From assembly GCA_965221555.1 (NCBI GenBank), contig OZ244895.1, positions 1,798,001 through 1,862,000 of the forward strand: DNA of 64,000 bases. Reading direction: 5' to 3'. Below the pieces are notes generated by a model. The model searched no databases and was not told the origin of the DNA. It saw only the letters and a program-made list of their open reading frames with translations. Shown in pieces: positions 16,939 through 25,406 of this stretch; position 1 is the stretch's first letter; the number at the start of each line of letters is the position of its first letter. The stretch is from JAJEAD01 sp965221555 (GTDB taxonomy: Bacteria > Pseudomonadota > Gammaproteobacteria > HK1). Made by a program: the position numbers and the translations under genes.

Positions 16939-18543
16939 ATGAACCAACCCGACTCTCTCCTGCGATACCCCTTCCCCTCCCGACGCAGCGCGCTCGTGTG
17001 CTCCGAAGGGGTCGTGGCCACCAGCCAGCCGCTCGCGGCCCAGGCCGGGCTTCGCATGCTGCTGGAAGGTGGCAACGCGGTCGACGCCGCGCTCGCCTGC
17101 GCGGTTGCCCTCACGGTGGTGGAGCCGGTGTCCAACGGCATTGGCAGCGATGCCTTCGCGCTGGTGTGGGACGGCGACAAGCTCCACGGTCTCAACGGCT
17201 CCGGCCGCGCCGCGTCGGGTCTCGATGCGCAGGCGCTGCGCGCCTCCCACGACGCGTTTCCGGAATGGGGGTGGCCGGGCGTCACGGTCCCCGGCGCGCC
17301 GGATGCGTGGCGGGTTCTGCACGCGCGCTTCGCCAAGCTCGAGCTCGAGCGCGTCATGGCCCCGGCCATCGCGTATGCGGAGAAGGGCTTCCCGGTGTCT
17401 CCGGTGGTCTCGCAGGCATGGGCGGACGCCGCGAAGCAGTATCCGGCGATCCCGCTGCCCGAGCTCGCGGACTGGGAGAAGGTGTTCGCGCCCCGAGGCA
17501 GCGCTCCCGCCGCCGGCGAGACCTGGGCGAGCCCGGGGCACGCGGCGGGACTTCGACTGCTCGCCGAGCGCGGTCTGCGGGACTTCTACGAAGGGCAGAT
17601 CGCGAGCCGGATCCTCGCTCACGGCGAGACGACCGGGGGCCTCTTCCGGGCCGACGACCTCGCGACCCACCACAGCGAGTGGGTCACGCCGATATCCATC
17701 GCCTACCGCGGACACGACGTGTGGGAGATTCCCCCGAACGGGCAGGGTATCGCCGCCCTTCAGGCGCTCGGCATGCTCAATGGGCTCTCCGCCCCCGATT
17801 CCCTCGAAGAGCGATGGCACTTGCAGATCGAGGCGATGAAGCTCGCTTTCGCCGATGCCTACCGTTACGTCGCGGATCCCGCGGTGGTGGAGGTGCCCCA
17901 ATCCGGATTGCTCGATGCGCACTATCTGCGCGCGCGGCGCGCGCTCATCGGGGAGAGGGCACGGCCGGCGGAGGCCGGCTCGCCATCGCGCGGTGGCACC
18001 GTGTACCTCTGCGCGGTGGACCGGGACGGAATGATGGTCAGCTACATTCAGTCCAACTTCATGGGCTTCGGCAGCGGCGTGGTGCTGCCCGAGTTCGGCA
18101 TCTCCTTTCAGAATCGCGGGGCCTGCTTCGTGCTGGACCCGGATCACCCCAATGTCGCAGCTCCGGGCAAGCGGCCTCGACACACCATCATCCCCGGCTT
18201 CCTTACCCGCGGAGACACCGCGCTTGGACCGTTCGGAGTCATGGGGGGCGAGATGCAGCCCCAGGGCCATGTGCAGGTGCTGGCGGCGATGCTGGACCAG
18301 GGTCTCAATCCGCAGGCGGCGCTCGACATGCCGCGCTGGCGGGTGCTGGAAGGACTGGATGCGGTGGCGGAGGCCCACGCCCCGCGGGAAGTGCTCGAGC
18401 GCCTGCGTTCGCGCGGACACCGGATCGAGACCGAGATGGAGGCGCCGGGATTCGGACGCGGCCAGATCATCCTGCGCAGCGAGTCGGGAGTTTACGTGGC
18501 GGGAAGCGAACCGCGCGCGGACGGCTGCGCGGTGGGGTACTGA
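16939..18543 (+). CDS. gamma-glutamyltransferase-like Ntn hydrolase
   Basis: A 534-residue member of the gamma-glutamyltranspeptidase family (Ntn hydrolase). The large-subunit region has GVVATSQPLAAQAGL and GGNAVDAALACAVALTVVEP; the oxyanion-side GSD in SNGIGSDAFALVWDG is also present. Self-cleavage would occur before T354 in RGGTVYLCAVD. No signal peptide is visible, unlike periplasmic Ggt; this resembles YwrD-type cytoplasmic proteins or cephalosporin/amide acylases. The start at 16939 was chosen for its ATG; a GTG at 16906 is also open. It may hydrolyse gamma-glutamyl compounds, but the true substrate is unknown. Confidence 0.85.
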   Translation: MNQPDSLLRYPFPSRRSALVCSEGVVATSQPLAAQAGLRMLLEGGNAVDAALACAVALTVVEPVSNGIGSDAFALVWDGDKLHGLNGSGRAASGLDAQALRASHDAFPEWGWPGVTVPGAPDAWRVLHARFAKLELERVMAPAIAYAEKGFPVSPVVSQAWADAAKQYPAIPLPELADWEKVFAPRGSAPAAGETWASPGHAAGLRLLAERGLRDFYEGQIASRILAHGETTGGLFRADDLATHHSEWVTPISIAYRGHDVWEIPPNGQGIAALQALGMLNGLSAPDSLEERWHLQIEAMKLAFADAYRYVADPAVVEVPQSGLLDAHYLRARRALIGERARPAEAGSPSRGGTVYLCAVDRDGMMVSYIQSNFMGFGSGVVLPEFGISFQNRGACFVLDPDHPNVAAPGKRPRHTIIPGFLTRGDTALGPFGVMGGEMQPQGHVQVLAAMLDQGLNPQAALDMPRWRVLEGLDAVAEAHAPREVLERLRSRGHRIETEMEAPGFGRGQIILRSESGVYVAGSEPRADGCAVGY

Positions 18544-18612
18544 GTTATGTTCGACGCCGTACACGACGGCGTCTGCGCCCCCCGCAGCCGTGAACCGGCG
18601 AAGAAGCGTGCT

Positions 18613-18797
18613 CACCCGGAAATGTCACCGAGTTTCTGCCGCGGACGATGATGTGCACGCGCAAGCGGACCGTACTGCGTTGCGCCGCAACGCCTTCGTG
18701 TCGGCTGCGCCTTGCGCGTCATTCAGTCCGTGCGCACCACTATCACGGTGTCTTGGCGCCCGAAGCGGCCGAAAAACCGTGACGTTCGCGGCTTGTA
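18613..18797 (+). repeat. dispersed TIR repeat, copy R4 (short form)
   Basis: A short-form copy, about 185 bp, between the GGT-like gene and yqgE. Both ends are recognisable as degenerate inverted repeats: AAATGTCACCGAGTTTCTG on the left and AAAACCGTGACGTTCGCGG on the right. The internal TCGTGTCGGCTGCGCCTTGC and CACTATCACGGTGTCTTGGC match the other copies. Confidence 0.72.
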
Positions 18798-18841
18798 GCG
18801 AGGCCACCTCCAAGGGCGTGAACGAGAAGGGTGACGCACTG

Positions 18842-19534
18842 GTGTTCCTGTACCGAAGATTCGTGACCTCGGTCTTCGCGGTGATCGCCTTGTTTCTGGC
18901 GCACCCCGCGACGGGGACGGCCCTGCCGTGGGGGCCGGGCCCGATCCCGCTTGCCGCTGGTGTTTCGGAGAACACGCCGGCCCGGGGCAAGTTCCTGATC
19001 GCATCCCGGGAGCTCCTGGAGCCCACCTTCGCGCGGCGGGTGGTGCTGCTTCTGGACCATGATGCCAAGCGCGGTGGTATAGGCCTCGTCATCAATAGGC
19101 CCTCCCGGATCGCACTCACCCAGGTCGTGCCCGGACTGGAGCAATACGCGGCGCGGAAGGACTACCTCCGCTCCGGCGGCCCGGTCGAACGCAACCGCCT
19201 GTTCATTCTCATGCGAGCGGATTCCCAGCCTCCCGACTCCGAGCGGATCCTCCCGGATACTTACGGGAGCTCCACGCTCGACCCCCTGCGGAAGCTGATC
19301 GCTTCCGGACGGGTGGAAAGCGCGCAGTTCGCGGTGTATGCGGGCTATGCGGGATGGGCTCCGGGCCAGCTCGAGGCGGAGATCGAGCGAGGAGACTGGC
19401 ACGTCGCGCCGGGCCGGTCCGAACACATCTTCGACACGGATGCGGCCGAGGTCTGGCCCCGGCTCATCCGTCTTGAAGGCGGCGAGTGGGTGGAAGGCCA
19501 CCCGCGGATTGCGGCGGTGGCGGCGACCCGGTGA
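18842..19534 (+). CDS. yqgE: YqgE/AlgH family protein with N-terminal export signal
   Basis: A 230-residue YqgE/AlgH (UPF0301) protein. The conserved core begins at GKFLIASRELLEPTFARRVVLLLDHD and continues with GIGLVINRPSRIAL, SGGPVERNRLFIL and AVYAGYAGWAPGQLEAEI. Ordinary YqgE starts at this core. Here about 45 residues precede it, with FVTSVFAVIALFLAHPATGTALP forming a convincing signal peptide or anchor. The GTG at 18842 (purine-rich GAGAAGGGTGA upstream) was chosen as start; another GTG at 18818 is in frame. It is translationally coupled to zapE by a 4-nt overlap. The function of the family is poorly known. Confidence 0.85.
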   Translation: MFLYRRFVTSVFAVIALFLAHPATGTALPWGPGPIPLAAGVSENTPARGKFLIASRELLEPTFARRVVLLLDHDAKRGGIGLVINRPSRIALTQVVPGLEQYAARKDYLRSGGPVERNRLFILMRADSQPPDSERILPDTYGSSTLDPLRKLIASGRVESAQFAVYAGYAGWAPGQLEAEIERGDWHVAPGRSEHIFDTDAAEVWPRLIRLEGGEWVEGHPRIAAVAATR

Positions 19535-20637
19535 AGCACTCGCCGGGTCCCCGGCAGCGTTTCCTGGAGGAGATCGAGCAAGGGAGGCTGCACCACGACG
19601 CCGCGCAGATGCACGCGGTGGACGCCTTCGAAGCTCTCCACAAGCGCATGCTGCATGCGCCTGCCCCCCGTTCACGCGCCGGCGCCCTGTTTGGCCGCTT
19701 TGGCTCCCGGCGAGCGCCACCGGTGCCCGGCATCTACCTGTGGGGTGGCGTCGGTCGTGGCAAGACTCTGATCATGAATGCTTTTTTTGACGCATTGCCC
19801 TTTGCGTCGAAGTTGCGGGTTCACTTTCACGCGTTCATGCACTACATCCACGAGGAGCTGAAGGCGCGGGGACCGGAGCGGGATCCGCTGCGTCTGGTCG
19901 CCGACGGACTGGCGGCGGATACCCGGATCATCTGTTTCGACGAGTTCCAGGTCGAAGACATCACCGACGCCATGTTGCTGGGAAGCCTGCTCAAGGCGCT
20001 CTTCGAGCGAGGGGTGACCTTCGTCGCAACCTCCAATACCGCGCCGGCGCGTCTCTACTGGGATGGTCTGCAGCGCAGCCGATTCCTTCCCGCGATAGAG
20101 TTGATCGAAGACCACACCGAGGTCCTTCACCTCGAAAGCGGCGTCGACTACCGTCTCCGCGCCCTGGAACGGGCGGACACCTACCACTGCCCTCTCGGCG
20201 ACCGGGCGGATCGGGCGCTGGCGCGCTGCTTTCGGGCGCTTTGCCCTTTCGGTGCGGTAGAGGGGGAAGTCCTCGCGATTGCGGGACGCGAGCTGCCCAC
20301 TCGGATGACCGGCGAGGGCACCGCGTGGTTCGAGTTCGAAGTGCTGTGCGCCACCGCGCGTTCCAGTGTCGACTACATGGAGATTGCGCGCCGATTCCAC
20401 AGTGTGCTGGTCGCCGACATTCCATTGCTCGACGACGATCGTCTGGACGACGCTCTGCGCTTCGTCCACCTCGTCGATGTGCTCTACGAACGCTGCGTCA
20501 ACCTGATCGTCTCCGCCGGGGCGCCTCCCGCCGCCCTGTATACCGGGAAGCGGCTCAAGGCGCGCTACGCGCGCACCCGAAGCCGGCTCGTGGAAATGCA
20601 GTCCCGGGACTACCTGTCGCGGGCCCATCGCGCGTGA
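19531..20637 (+). CDS. zapE: cell division protein ZapE (AFG1-like ATPase)
   Basis: A 368-residue AFG1-like P-loop ATPase. Walker A is GGVGRGKT at residues 72-79 and Walker B is IICFDEF at 133-139; SNTAPARLYWDGLQR and a C-terminal YTGKRLKARYARTRSRLVEM complete the family pattern. ZapE binds FtsZ and destabilises the Z ring under stress in E. coli. The start is the GTG at 19531, overlapping the yqgE stop as GTGA. This start gives the usual ZapE length and the conserved RQRFLEEIEQG N-terminus. Confidence 0.94.
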   Translation: MKHSPGPRQRFLEEIEQGRLHHDAAQMHAVDAFEALHKRMLHAPAPRSRAGALFGRFGSRRAPPVPGIYLWGGVGRGKTLIMNAFFDALPFASKLRVHFHAFMHYIHEELKARGPERDPLRLVADGLAADTRIICFDEFQVEDITDAMLLGSLLKALFERGVTFVATSNTAPARLYWDGLQRSRFLPAIELIEDHTEVLHLESGVDYRLRALERADTYHCPLGDRADRALARCFRALCPFGAVEGEVLAIAGRELPTRMTGEGTAWFEFEVLCATARSSVDYMEIARRFHSVLVADIPLLDDDRLDDALRFVHLVDVLYERCVNLIVSAGAPPAALYTGKRLKARYARTRSRLVEMQSRDYLSRAHRA

Positions 20638-20769
20638 GATCGCGCTCACGCGGCGCCCGGCGGCGCTTTGCTATAGTGCACCGCCCGCCTGGCGGGGGTG
20701 GGTCCGGAGTCCGATGCGCTTCCCACCCACGCGTCGCGGCGGTCAGCGAGACCCGTTGAGCGGAGAACC

Positions 20770-22812
20770 ATGATGCCCGAGCACAAGACCGAACAGATCC
20801 GCAATATCGCCTTCGCCGGCCACGGCGGCGCCGGCAAGACCACGCTGGTGGAGGCGCTGCTCCTCGAGGCGGGCGTGATCAACGTGATGGGCGACGTCGC
20901 CAAGGGCAATACCGTCTGCGACCACGAAAACGAGGAGAAGGAGCACGCTCATTCGCTCTCGGCCTCCGTCGTCGGCCTCGAACACGCAGGGGCGCACGTG
21001 AACATCGTGGACACCCCCGGTTATCCCGACTTCCTCGGCCGCGCCTTGCCCGCCCTGACCGCGGTGGAGTCGGTCGCGGTGGTCCTCGACGCCCGGTCCG
21101 GGATCGACACCAATACGCGGCGCATGATGGAAGCGGCGAGCGAGCGGGCGCTGAGCCGCATGATCGTGGTGAACAAGATCGACGGCGCCGAACTCGACTT
21201 CGAGGCGCTGATGTCGCAGATACGCGACGCTTTCGGGAAGGAGTGCCTTCCCGTCAATCTCCCCGCCGCCGGCGGCGCCAAGGTGGTCGACTGCTTCTTC
21301 ACCCACTCCGACGAGCCTGTCGATCTGTCGAGCGTGGAGGAGGCGCACACCCAGATCATCGAGCAGGTGGTCGAGGTCGACGAAGATCTCATGGAGGCGT
21401 ATCTCGAACACGGGGACGACCTTCCCGCGGAGCAGTTGCATGCGGGATTCGAGCAGGCGCTGCGCGAGGGACACCTGATACCGGTGTGTTTCACCTCGGC
21501 CCAGAACCGGGCGGGCGTCGCGGAGCTGCTCGATGTCATCGCCCGGCTCATGCCGAATCCCTCGGAGGCGAACCCGGCTCCCTTCCGACGCGGTGACGAG
21601 GCATGCGAGGTGAAGCCGGACGCCGAGGCGAGCGTCGTCGCCCACGTCTTCAAGCTCTCCATCGACGCTTTCGTCGGCCGGCTCGGTGTGTTCCGCATTC
21701 ACCGGGGAACGATCACCAAGGACAGCCAGCTCTATGTCGACGATGCGCGCAAGCCCGTGAAGATCGGGCACTTGTTCAGTCTCAGGGGCAAGGACCACAT
21801 CGAGATCGAGACCGGAGTGCCCGGCGATATCTGCGCGGTGGCCAAGATCGAGGACATCCGATACGACAGCATCCTGCACGAAGCGGCAGCGGACGCCGAT
21901 CTGCGCGTTCCCGGTTTCCGGATGCCCGAGCCGATGTTCGGCCTCGCCATCGAGGCGAGCACGCGGGGCGACGAGCAGCGCCTTTCCGACGGTCTGGCAA
22001 AGCTCGGAGCCGAGGATCCCTGCTTCAGAGTCGAGCACAATGTGGTGCTGAACGAAACCGTGATCCGCGGCCTGGGTGAGCTGCACCTGCGGGTCATGCT
22101 CGAGAAGCTGCTCTCGCGCTACAACGTGAGTGTGTCCACCCGGCCACCGCGCATCGAGTATCGGGAGACGGTGCGCAAGGGCGCCGACGGACACCACCGC
22201 CACAAGAAGCAGACCGGCGGCGCCGGTCAGTTCGGTGAGGTGTACCTCAAGGTCGAGCCCCTGGGGCGGGGCTCAGGCTTCGAATTTGTCGACAAGGTGG
22301 TGGGAGGCGTGATCCCGTCGCAGTACATTCCCGCGGTGGAAAAGGGCGTGCGCCAGGTTCTGGACGGCGGCGCCGTGGCGGGCTACCCGATGCAGGATCT
22401 CAGGGTCACGGTGTACGACGGCAAGCACCACTCCGTCGATTCCAAGGAAGTGGCTTTCGTGCAGGCCGGGAAGAAGGCATTTCTCGACGCGGTCGCGAAG
22501 GCGGGTCCGGTGGTGCTCGAACCCATCGTGAAGATCGATGTCACGGTGCCGCAGAACAACATGGGCGACATCGCGGGAGGGCTTTCCTCCAAGCGGGGAC
22601 GGGTAAACGGCACCACCACGCTGTCATCGGGCATGGTGTCCATCAGCGGTCAGGTTCCGCTCGGCGAGATCAGCAACTACCAGTCGGAGCTCAAGTCCCT
22701 CACCGGGGGAGCCGGCTCATACGCGATGGAGCTCAGTCACTACCACCCGGTTCCGCCCCAGGTCCAGCAGCAACTGCAGGCGGAATTCAAGCCGGTAGCG
22801 GAAGAGGACTGA
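20770..22812 (+). CDS. elongation factor G-like protein (EF-G II)
   Basis: A 680-residue EF-G-like GTPase of the second (EFG-II/FusA2) group. The G motifs are GHGGAGKTT at 17-25, DTPGYPD from residue 81 and NKID at 135-138. Domain II, III and IV marks (LRVMLEKLLSRYNV, KKQTGGAGQFGEVYLKVEP, YHPVPPQVQQQL) are present. Canonical fusA sits in the str operon with rpsL/rpsG and tufA, which are not here. EFG-II proteins bind ribosomes, but their in vivo role is not settled. Two adjacent ATGs (20770, 20773) can serve as start. A -10-like TATAGT at 20672-20677 lies upstream without a clear -35. Confidence 0.88.
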   Translation: MMPEHKTEQIRNIAFAGHGGAGKTTLVEALLLEAGVINVMGDVAKGNTVCDHENEEKEHAHSLSASVVGLEHAGAHVNIVDTPGYPDFLGRALPALTAVESVAVVLDARSGIDTNTRRMMEAASERALSRMIVVNKIDGAELDFEALMSQIRDAFGKECLPVNLPAAGGAKVVDCFFTHSDEPVDLSSVEEAHTQIIEQVVEVDEDLMEAYLEHGDDLPAEQLHAGFEQALREGHLIPVCFTSAQNRAGVAELLDVIARLMPNPSEANPAPFRRGDEACEVKPDAEASVVAHVFKLSIDAFVGRLGVFRIHRGTITKDSQLYVDDARKPVKIGHLFSLRGKDHIEIETGVPGDICAVAKIEDIRYDSILHEAAADADLRVPGFRMPEPMFGLAIEASTRGDEQRLSDGLAKLGAEDPCFRVEHNVVLNETVIRGLGELHLRVMLEKLLSRYNVSVSTRPPRIEYRETVRKGADGHHRHKKQTGGAGQFGEVYLKVEPLGRGSGFEFVDKVVGGVIPSQYIPAVEKGVRQVLDGGAVAGYPMQDLRVTVYDGKHHSVDSKEVAFVQAGKKAFLDAVAKAGPVVLEPIVKIDVTVPQNNMGDIAGGLSSKRGRVNGTTTLSSGMVSISGQVPLGEISNYQSELKSLTGGAGSYAMELSHYHPVPPQVQQQLQAEFKPVAEED

Positions 22813-23096
22813 TATCGCGCGGCGTCGGTACTCGGTCCCGAGGGCCGCACCGCGATCCGCCGACTTCGATGCGCAAGGCGACACTCTCGCCCGAATCGGG
22901 CAGAGCCGGGAGGCGGGGTGAAAACATGCGGGATCTCTTCGACCGCGGGGGGCGCAATGCGCTGGTTGGCGGAGCAGCCCCGGGCCGGGGAGGCCACTTC
23001 GCCCGAGTGCTGGTCCGGCGGGGGGAGGGCCGGGCAAGTGGCGTCAGTGCGCACGACAAGAGCTAAAATTACAAACCAGGCCGGAGGACCACTGCT
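22813..23096 (+). other. 284-nt leader region upstream of dadA
   Basis: This region holds no gene. TAAAAT at about 23063-23068 could be a -10 element and GGAGG just before 23097 is a good ribosome binding site for dadA. The G-rich stretch from 22905 to 23040 could fold, but no known riboswitch consensus was recognised. Confidence 0.35.
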
Positions 23097-24341
23097 ATGA
23101 AGATTCTCGTCATGGGCAGCGGCGTGATCGGGGTTACCACCGCCTACCATCTGGCTCGGGACGGCCACGAGGTGATTGTCGTCGATCAGCACGACAAGGC
23201 CGCCATGGAGACGAGCTATGCCAACGCGGGCCTGATCGCTCCGGGACACGCGTTCGCCTGGGCCTCGCCCCGAGCGCCTGGCATCCTCGCCAAGTCACTG
23301 TTCCGCGCGGATCAGGCTCTGCGCCTGCGGCCGCGCCTGAGCCGACGCCAATGGACCTGGCTGTGGCTCTTCCTGCTGCAGTGCACGTCCGAGCGCGCGC
23401 GCGTCAACACGATTCGCAAGCTCCGCCTGTGCCTGCACTCCGTGGAATGTCTCGACCGTGTCGTCGAGGAGACCGGGGTCACCTTCGACCGGCTGGATCG
23501 GGGCAACTACTACGTGTATCGAAGCCAGCGGACATTCGATGCGGGAGTGGCCCATACCGCCATGCTGCGGGACAACGGTGTCGATCTCCGAGTCATGGAT
23601 CGCGATGAGATCGGGAGGCTTGAGCCGGCGCTCGAACCGGTCAAGCACAAGATAGTGGGAGGCATCCATTCGCCCCTCGACCAGAGCGGCGACGCACGGG
23701 CTTTCTCGCAGAATCTGGCCGCGTGGTGCGCGGATCACCTGGGGGTGGAGTTTCGCTACGGGACCCGCATCCGGCGCATCGAGGCGAAGCCCGACGGCAT
23801 CGCGCGCGTGCTCTGCGACGACGGGCCGATTCGCGCGGACCTGTACGTCCTTGCGCTCGGATGCGCCAGCCCCTTTCTCGCCGAATCGATCGGTATCCGC
23901 CTGCCCATCTATCCCGTCAAGGGTTACTCCGTGACCGTCCCGATCGGGGACTCCAACGCGAGCCCGCGCATGGGCGGGGTGGACGAGGACAATCTGGTGG
24001 CGGTATGCCCGATGGGCGAGCGCTTGCGCATCACTTCGACCGCGGAGTTCGCGGGATACGAGCGGGAGTTCCGGGAGTCGGACTTCCGGGCGATGTTCAA
24101 GGCGGCGCGAGACCTCTTCCCTTCCGGGGGCGACTACGAGCAGCCCGACTACTGGGCGGGACTGCGTCCGATGACGCCGACCACGGTGCCGGTGTTGGGT
24201 CAGGCCAAGTACGAGAACCTCTACTTGAACGTCGGGCACGGCCACATCGGCTGGACCATGTCCTGCGGCTCGGGGAGCCTGACCGCGGACCTGGTGGCCG
24301 GGCGTACGCCCGCGATCGACACCGAGGGACTGCTTTACTGA
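23097..24341 (+). CDS. dadA: D-amino acid dehydrogenase
   Basis: A 414-residue FAD flavoprotein of the DadA type. The N-terminal dinucleotide motif is GSGVIGVTTAYHLA, followed by SYANAGLIAPGHAFAWASP. The C-terminal FAD segment is YWAGLRPMTPTTVPVLG with LNVGHGHIGWTMSCGSG. DadA deaminates D-amino acids to keto acids and passes electrons to the quinone pool at the inner membrane. A strong GGAGG precedes the ATG. No alanine racemase (dadX) follows; downstream is a convergent PhyH gene. Confidence 0.92.
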   Translation: MKILVMGSGVIGVTTAYHLARDGHEVIVVDQHDKAAMETSYANAGLIAPGHAFAWASPRAPGILAKSLFRADQALRLRPRLSRRQWTWLWLFLLQCTSERARVNTIRKLRLCLHSVECLDRVVEETGVTFDRLDRGNYYVYRSQRTFDAGVAHTAMLRDNGVDLRVMDRDEIGRLEPALEPVKHKIVGGIHSPLDQSGDARAFSQNLAAWCADHLGVEFRYGTRIRRIEAKPDGIARVLCDDGPIRADLYVLALGCASPFLAESIGIRLPIYPVKGYSVTVPIGDSNASPRMGGVDEDNLVAVCPMGERLRITSTAEFAGYEREFRESDFRAMFKAARDLFPSGGDYEQPDYWAGLRPMTPTTVPVLGQAKYENLYLNVGHGHIGWTMSCGSGSLTADLVAGRTPAIDTEGLLY

Positions 24342-24411
24342 GCCGCGTTCCCGGGCGCCGGTGCGATTCCGGCGCCACGAGGCGGCGCACCACGGGACAG
24401 TGGGCGCGTCG

Positions 24412-25215
24412 TCAGCCGCGAACGAGGGGGAAGTCCGGGCCTTCGAGCGGGGCGCCGTGCGCCAGGCGGACTTCCCGAAAGGGGGGTGAAGTGACTCCGC
24501 CCCGGTCCGCGAAAGTCGCGCCGTCCCCCACCCAGCGGATCGAGAAGGCGCGCCGGCGCGTTCCCTGCGAACGGTTCGGGGGCGCTCCGTGCAGGGTGCG
24601 GAAGGTGAACGCGATGGCGTCTCCGGGATCGAGCGACCAGCGTCGGATGTCGTAGTCCTGTCGTTGGGAATCGATGTCCGGCGGCGACTCCAGGGTGTCT
24701 CCCTCGTTGAGGGGAGTCCGATTGAAGCGCTCGGGTCGGTAGAGCTTGCCCCAGAGATGGGAGCCAGCCACGAATTCCGCGCAGGTCTCGAGCGGCACCG
24801 GATCGAGCGCGATCCACAGGCTGCAGCTGCGCTCGGCGTCGACACAGTAGTAGGGCAGGTCCTGATGCCAGGGGGTGGGGATTTCGGTCCGCGCCTCCTT
24901 GACGAGCACGTGCTCGTGGAACAGGCGCGCGGTGCGCGAGCGCATCAGATCGCGGGCGATATCCGCGGCGGGCGATTCGAACACGAATTCCCGGTACTGG
25001 CGAATCCGCGACCAGTTGCAGTAGTCGCCGAAGAAGCGACCACCCCCCTCGTCGCGGTAGTCGCGCACGTCGGGACCGGGGTGGGCGAGGTTGTACTCGA
25101 TGCCCTGGCGAAGGCTCTCCACCCAGGATTTGAATTGCCCGCGAATCAGTACCGCGCCGTCACGTTCGAAGGCGGTGATGGTGCTTTCATCGATCAGAGC
25201 AGGGGAGTTGTTCAT
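24412..25215 (-). CDS. phytanoyl-CoA dioxygenase (PhyH) family protein
   Basis: A 267-residue Fe(II)/2-oxoglutarate-dependent oxygenase of the PhyH family. The iron ligands are visible as H117 and D119 in PWHQDLPYYC and H209 in RTLHGAPPN. A basic RRRAFSIRWVGD segment for 2-oxoglutarate follows. The start at 25215 gives MNNSPALIDESTITAFERDG, the usual beginning. Family members hydroxylate acyl-CoAs, ectoine, phosphonates or small metabolites. It is divergent from the acyl-CoA ligase gene, which may provide its substrate; this is inference. Confidence 0.87.
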   Translation of the reverse strand: MNNSPALIDESTITAFERDGAVLIRGQFKSWVESLRQGIEYNLAHPGPDVRDYRDEGGGRFFGDYCNWSRIRQYREFVFESPAADIARDLMRSRTARLFHEHVLVKEARTEIPTPWHQDLPYYCVDAERSCSLWIALDPVPLETCAEFVAGSHLWGKLYRPERFNRTPLNEGDTLESPPDIDSQRQDYDIRRWSLDPGDAIAFTFRTLHGAPPNRSQGTRRRAFSIRWVGDGATFADRGGVTSPPFREVRLAHGAPLEGPDFPLVRG

Positions 25216-25406
25216 CCGTTTCTCGTCCGCACGCCAACGCAACGCGGAGTCTACCGGCTCGAGGTGCAACGTGGCAGCGGGCCTCGAGCGCCACGGGCGC
25301 GCGGATGCCGGCAGGGACAAGGGCGTTCGCGAGTCGGGACGGATTCTGCGGCTGTGCGAGATGACGCACACGCCGGAGTGGGACGTGACGGGCGCCGGTG
25401 TGTAGG

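Noticed and set aside
20770..22812. Canonical fusA (EF-G)
   Set aside because: The str operon genes are absent and the sequence has features of the second EF-G group. No gene symbol is given.
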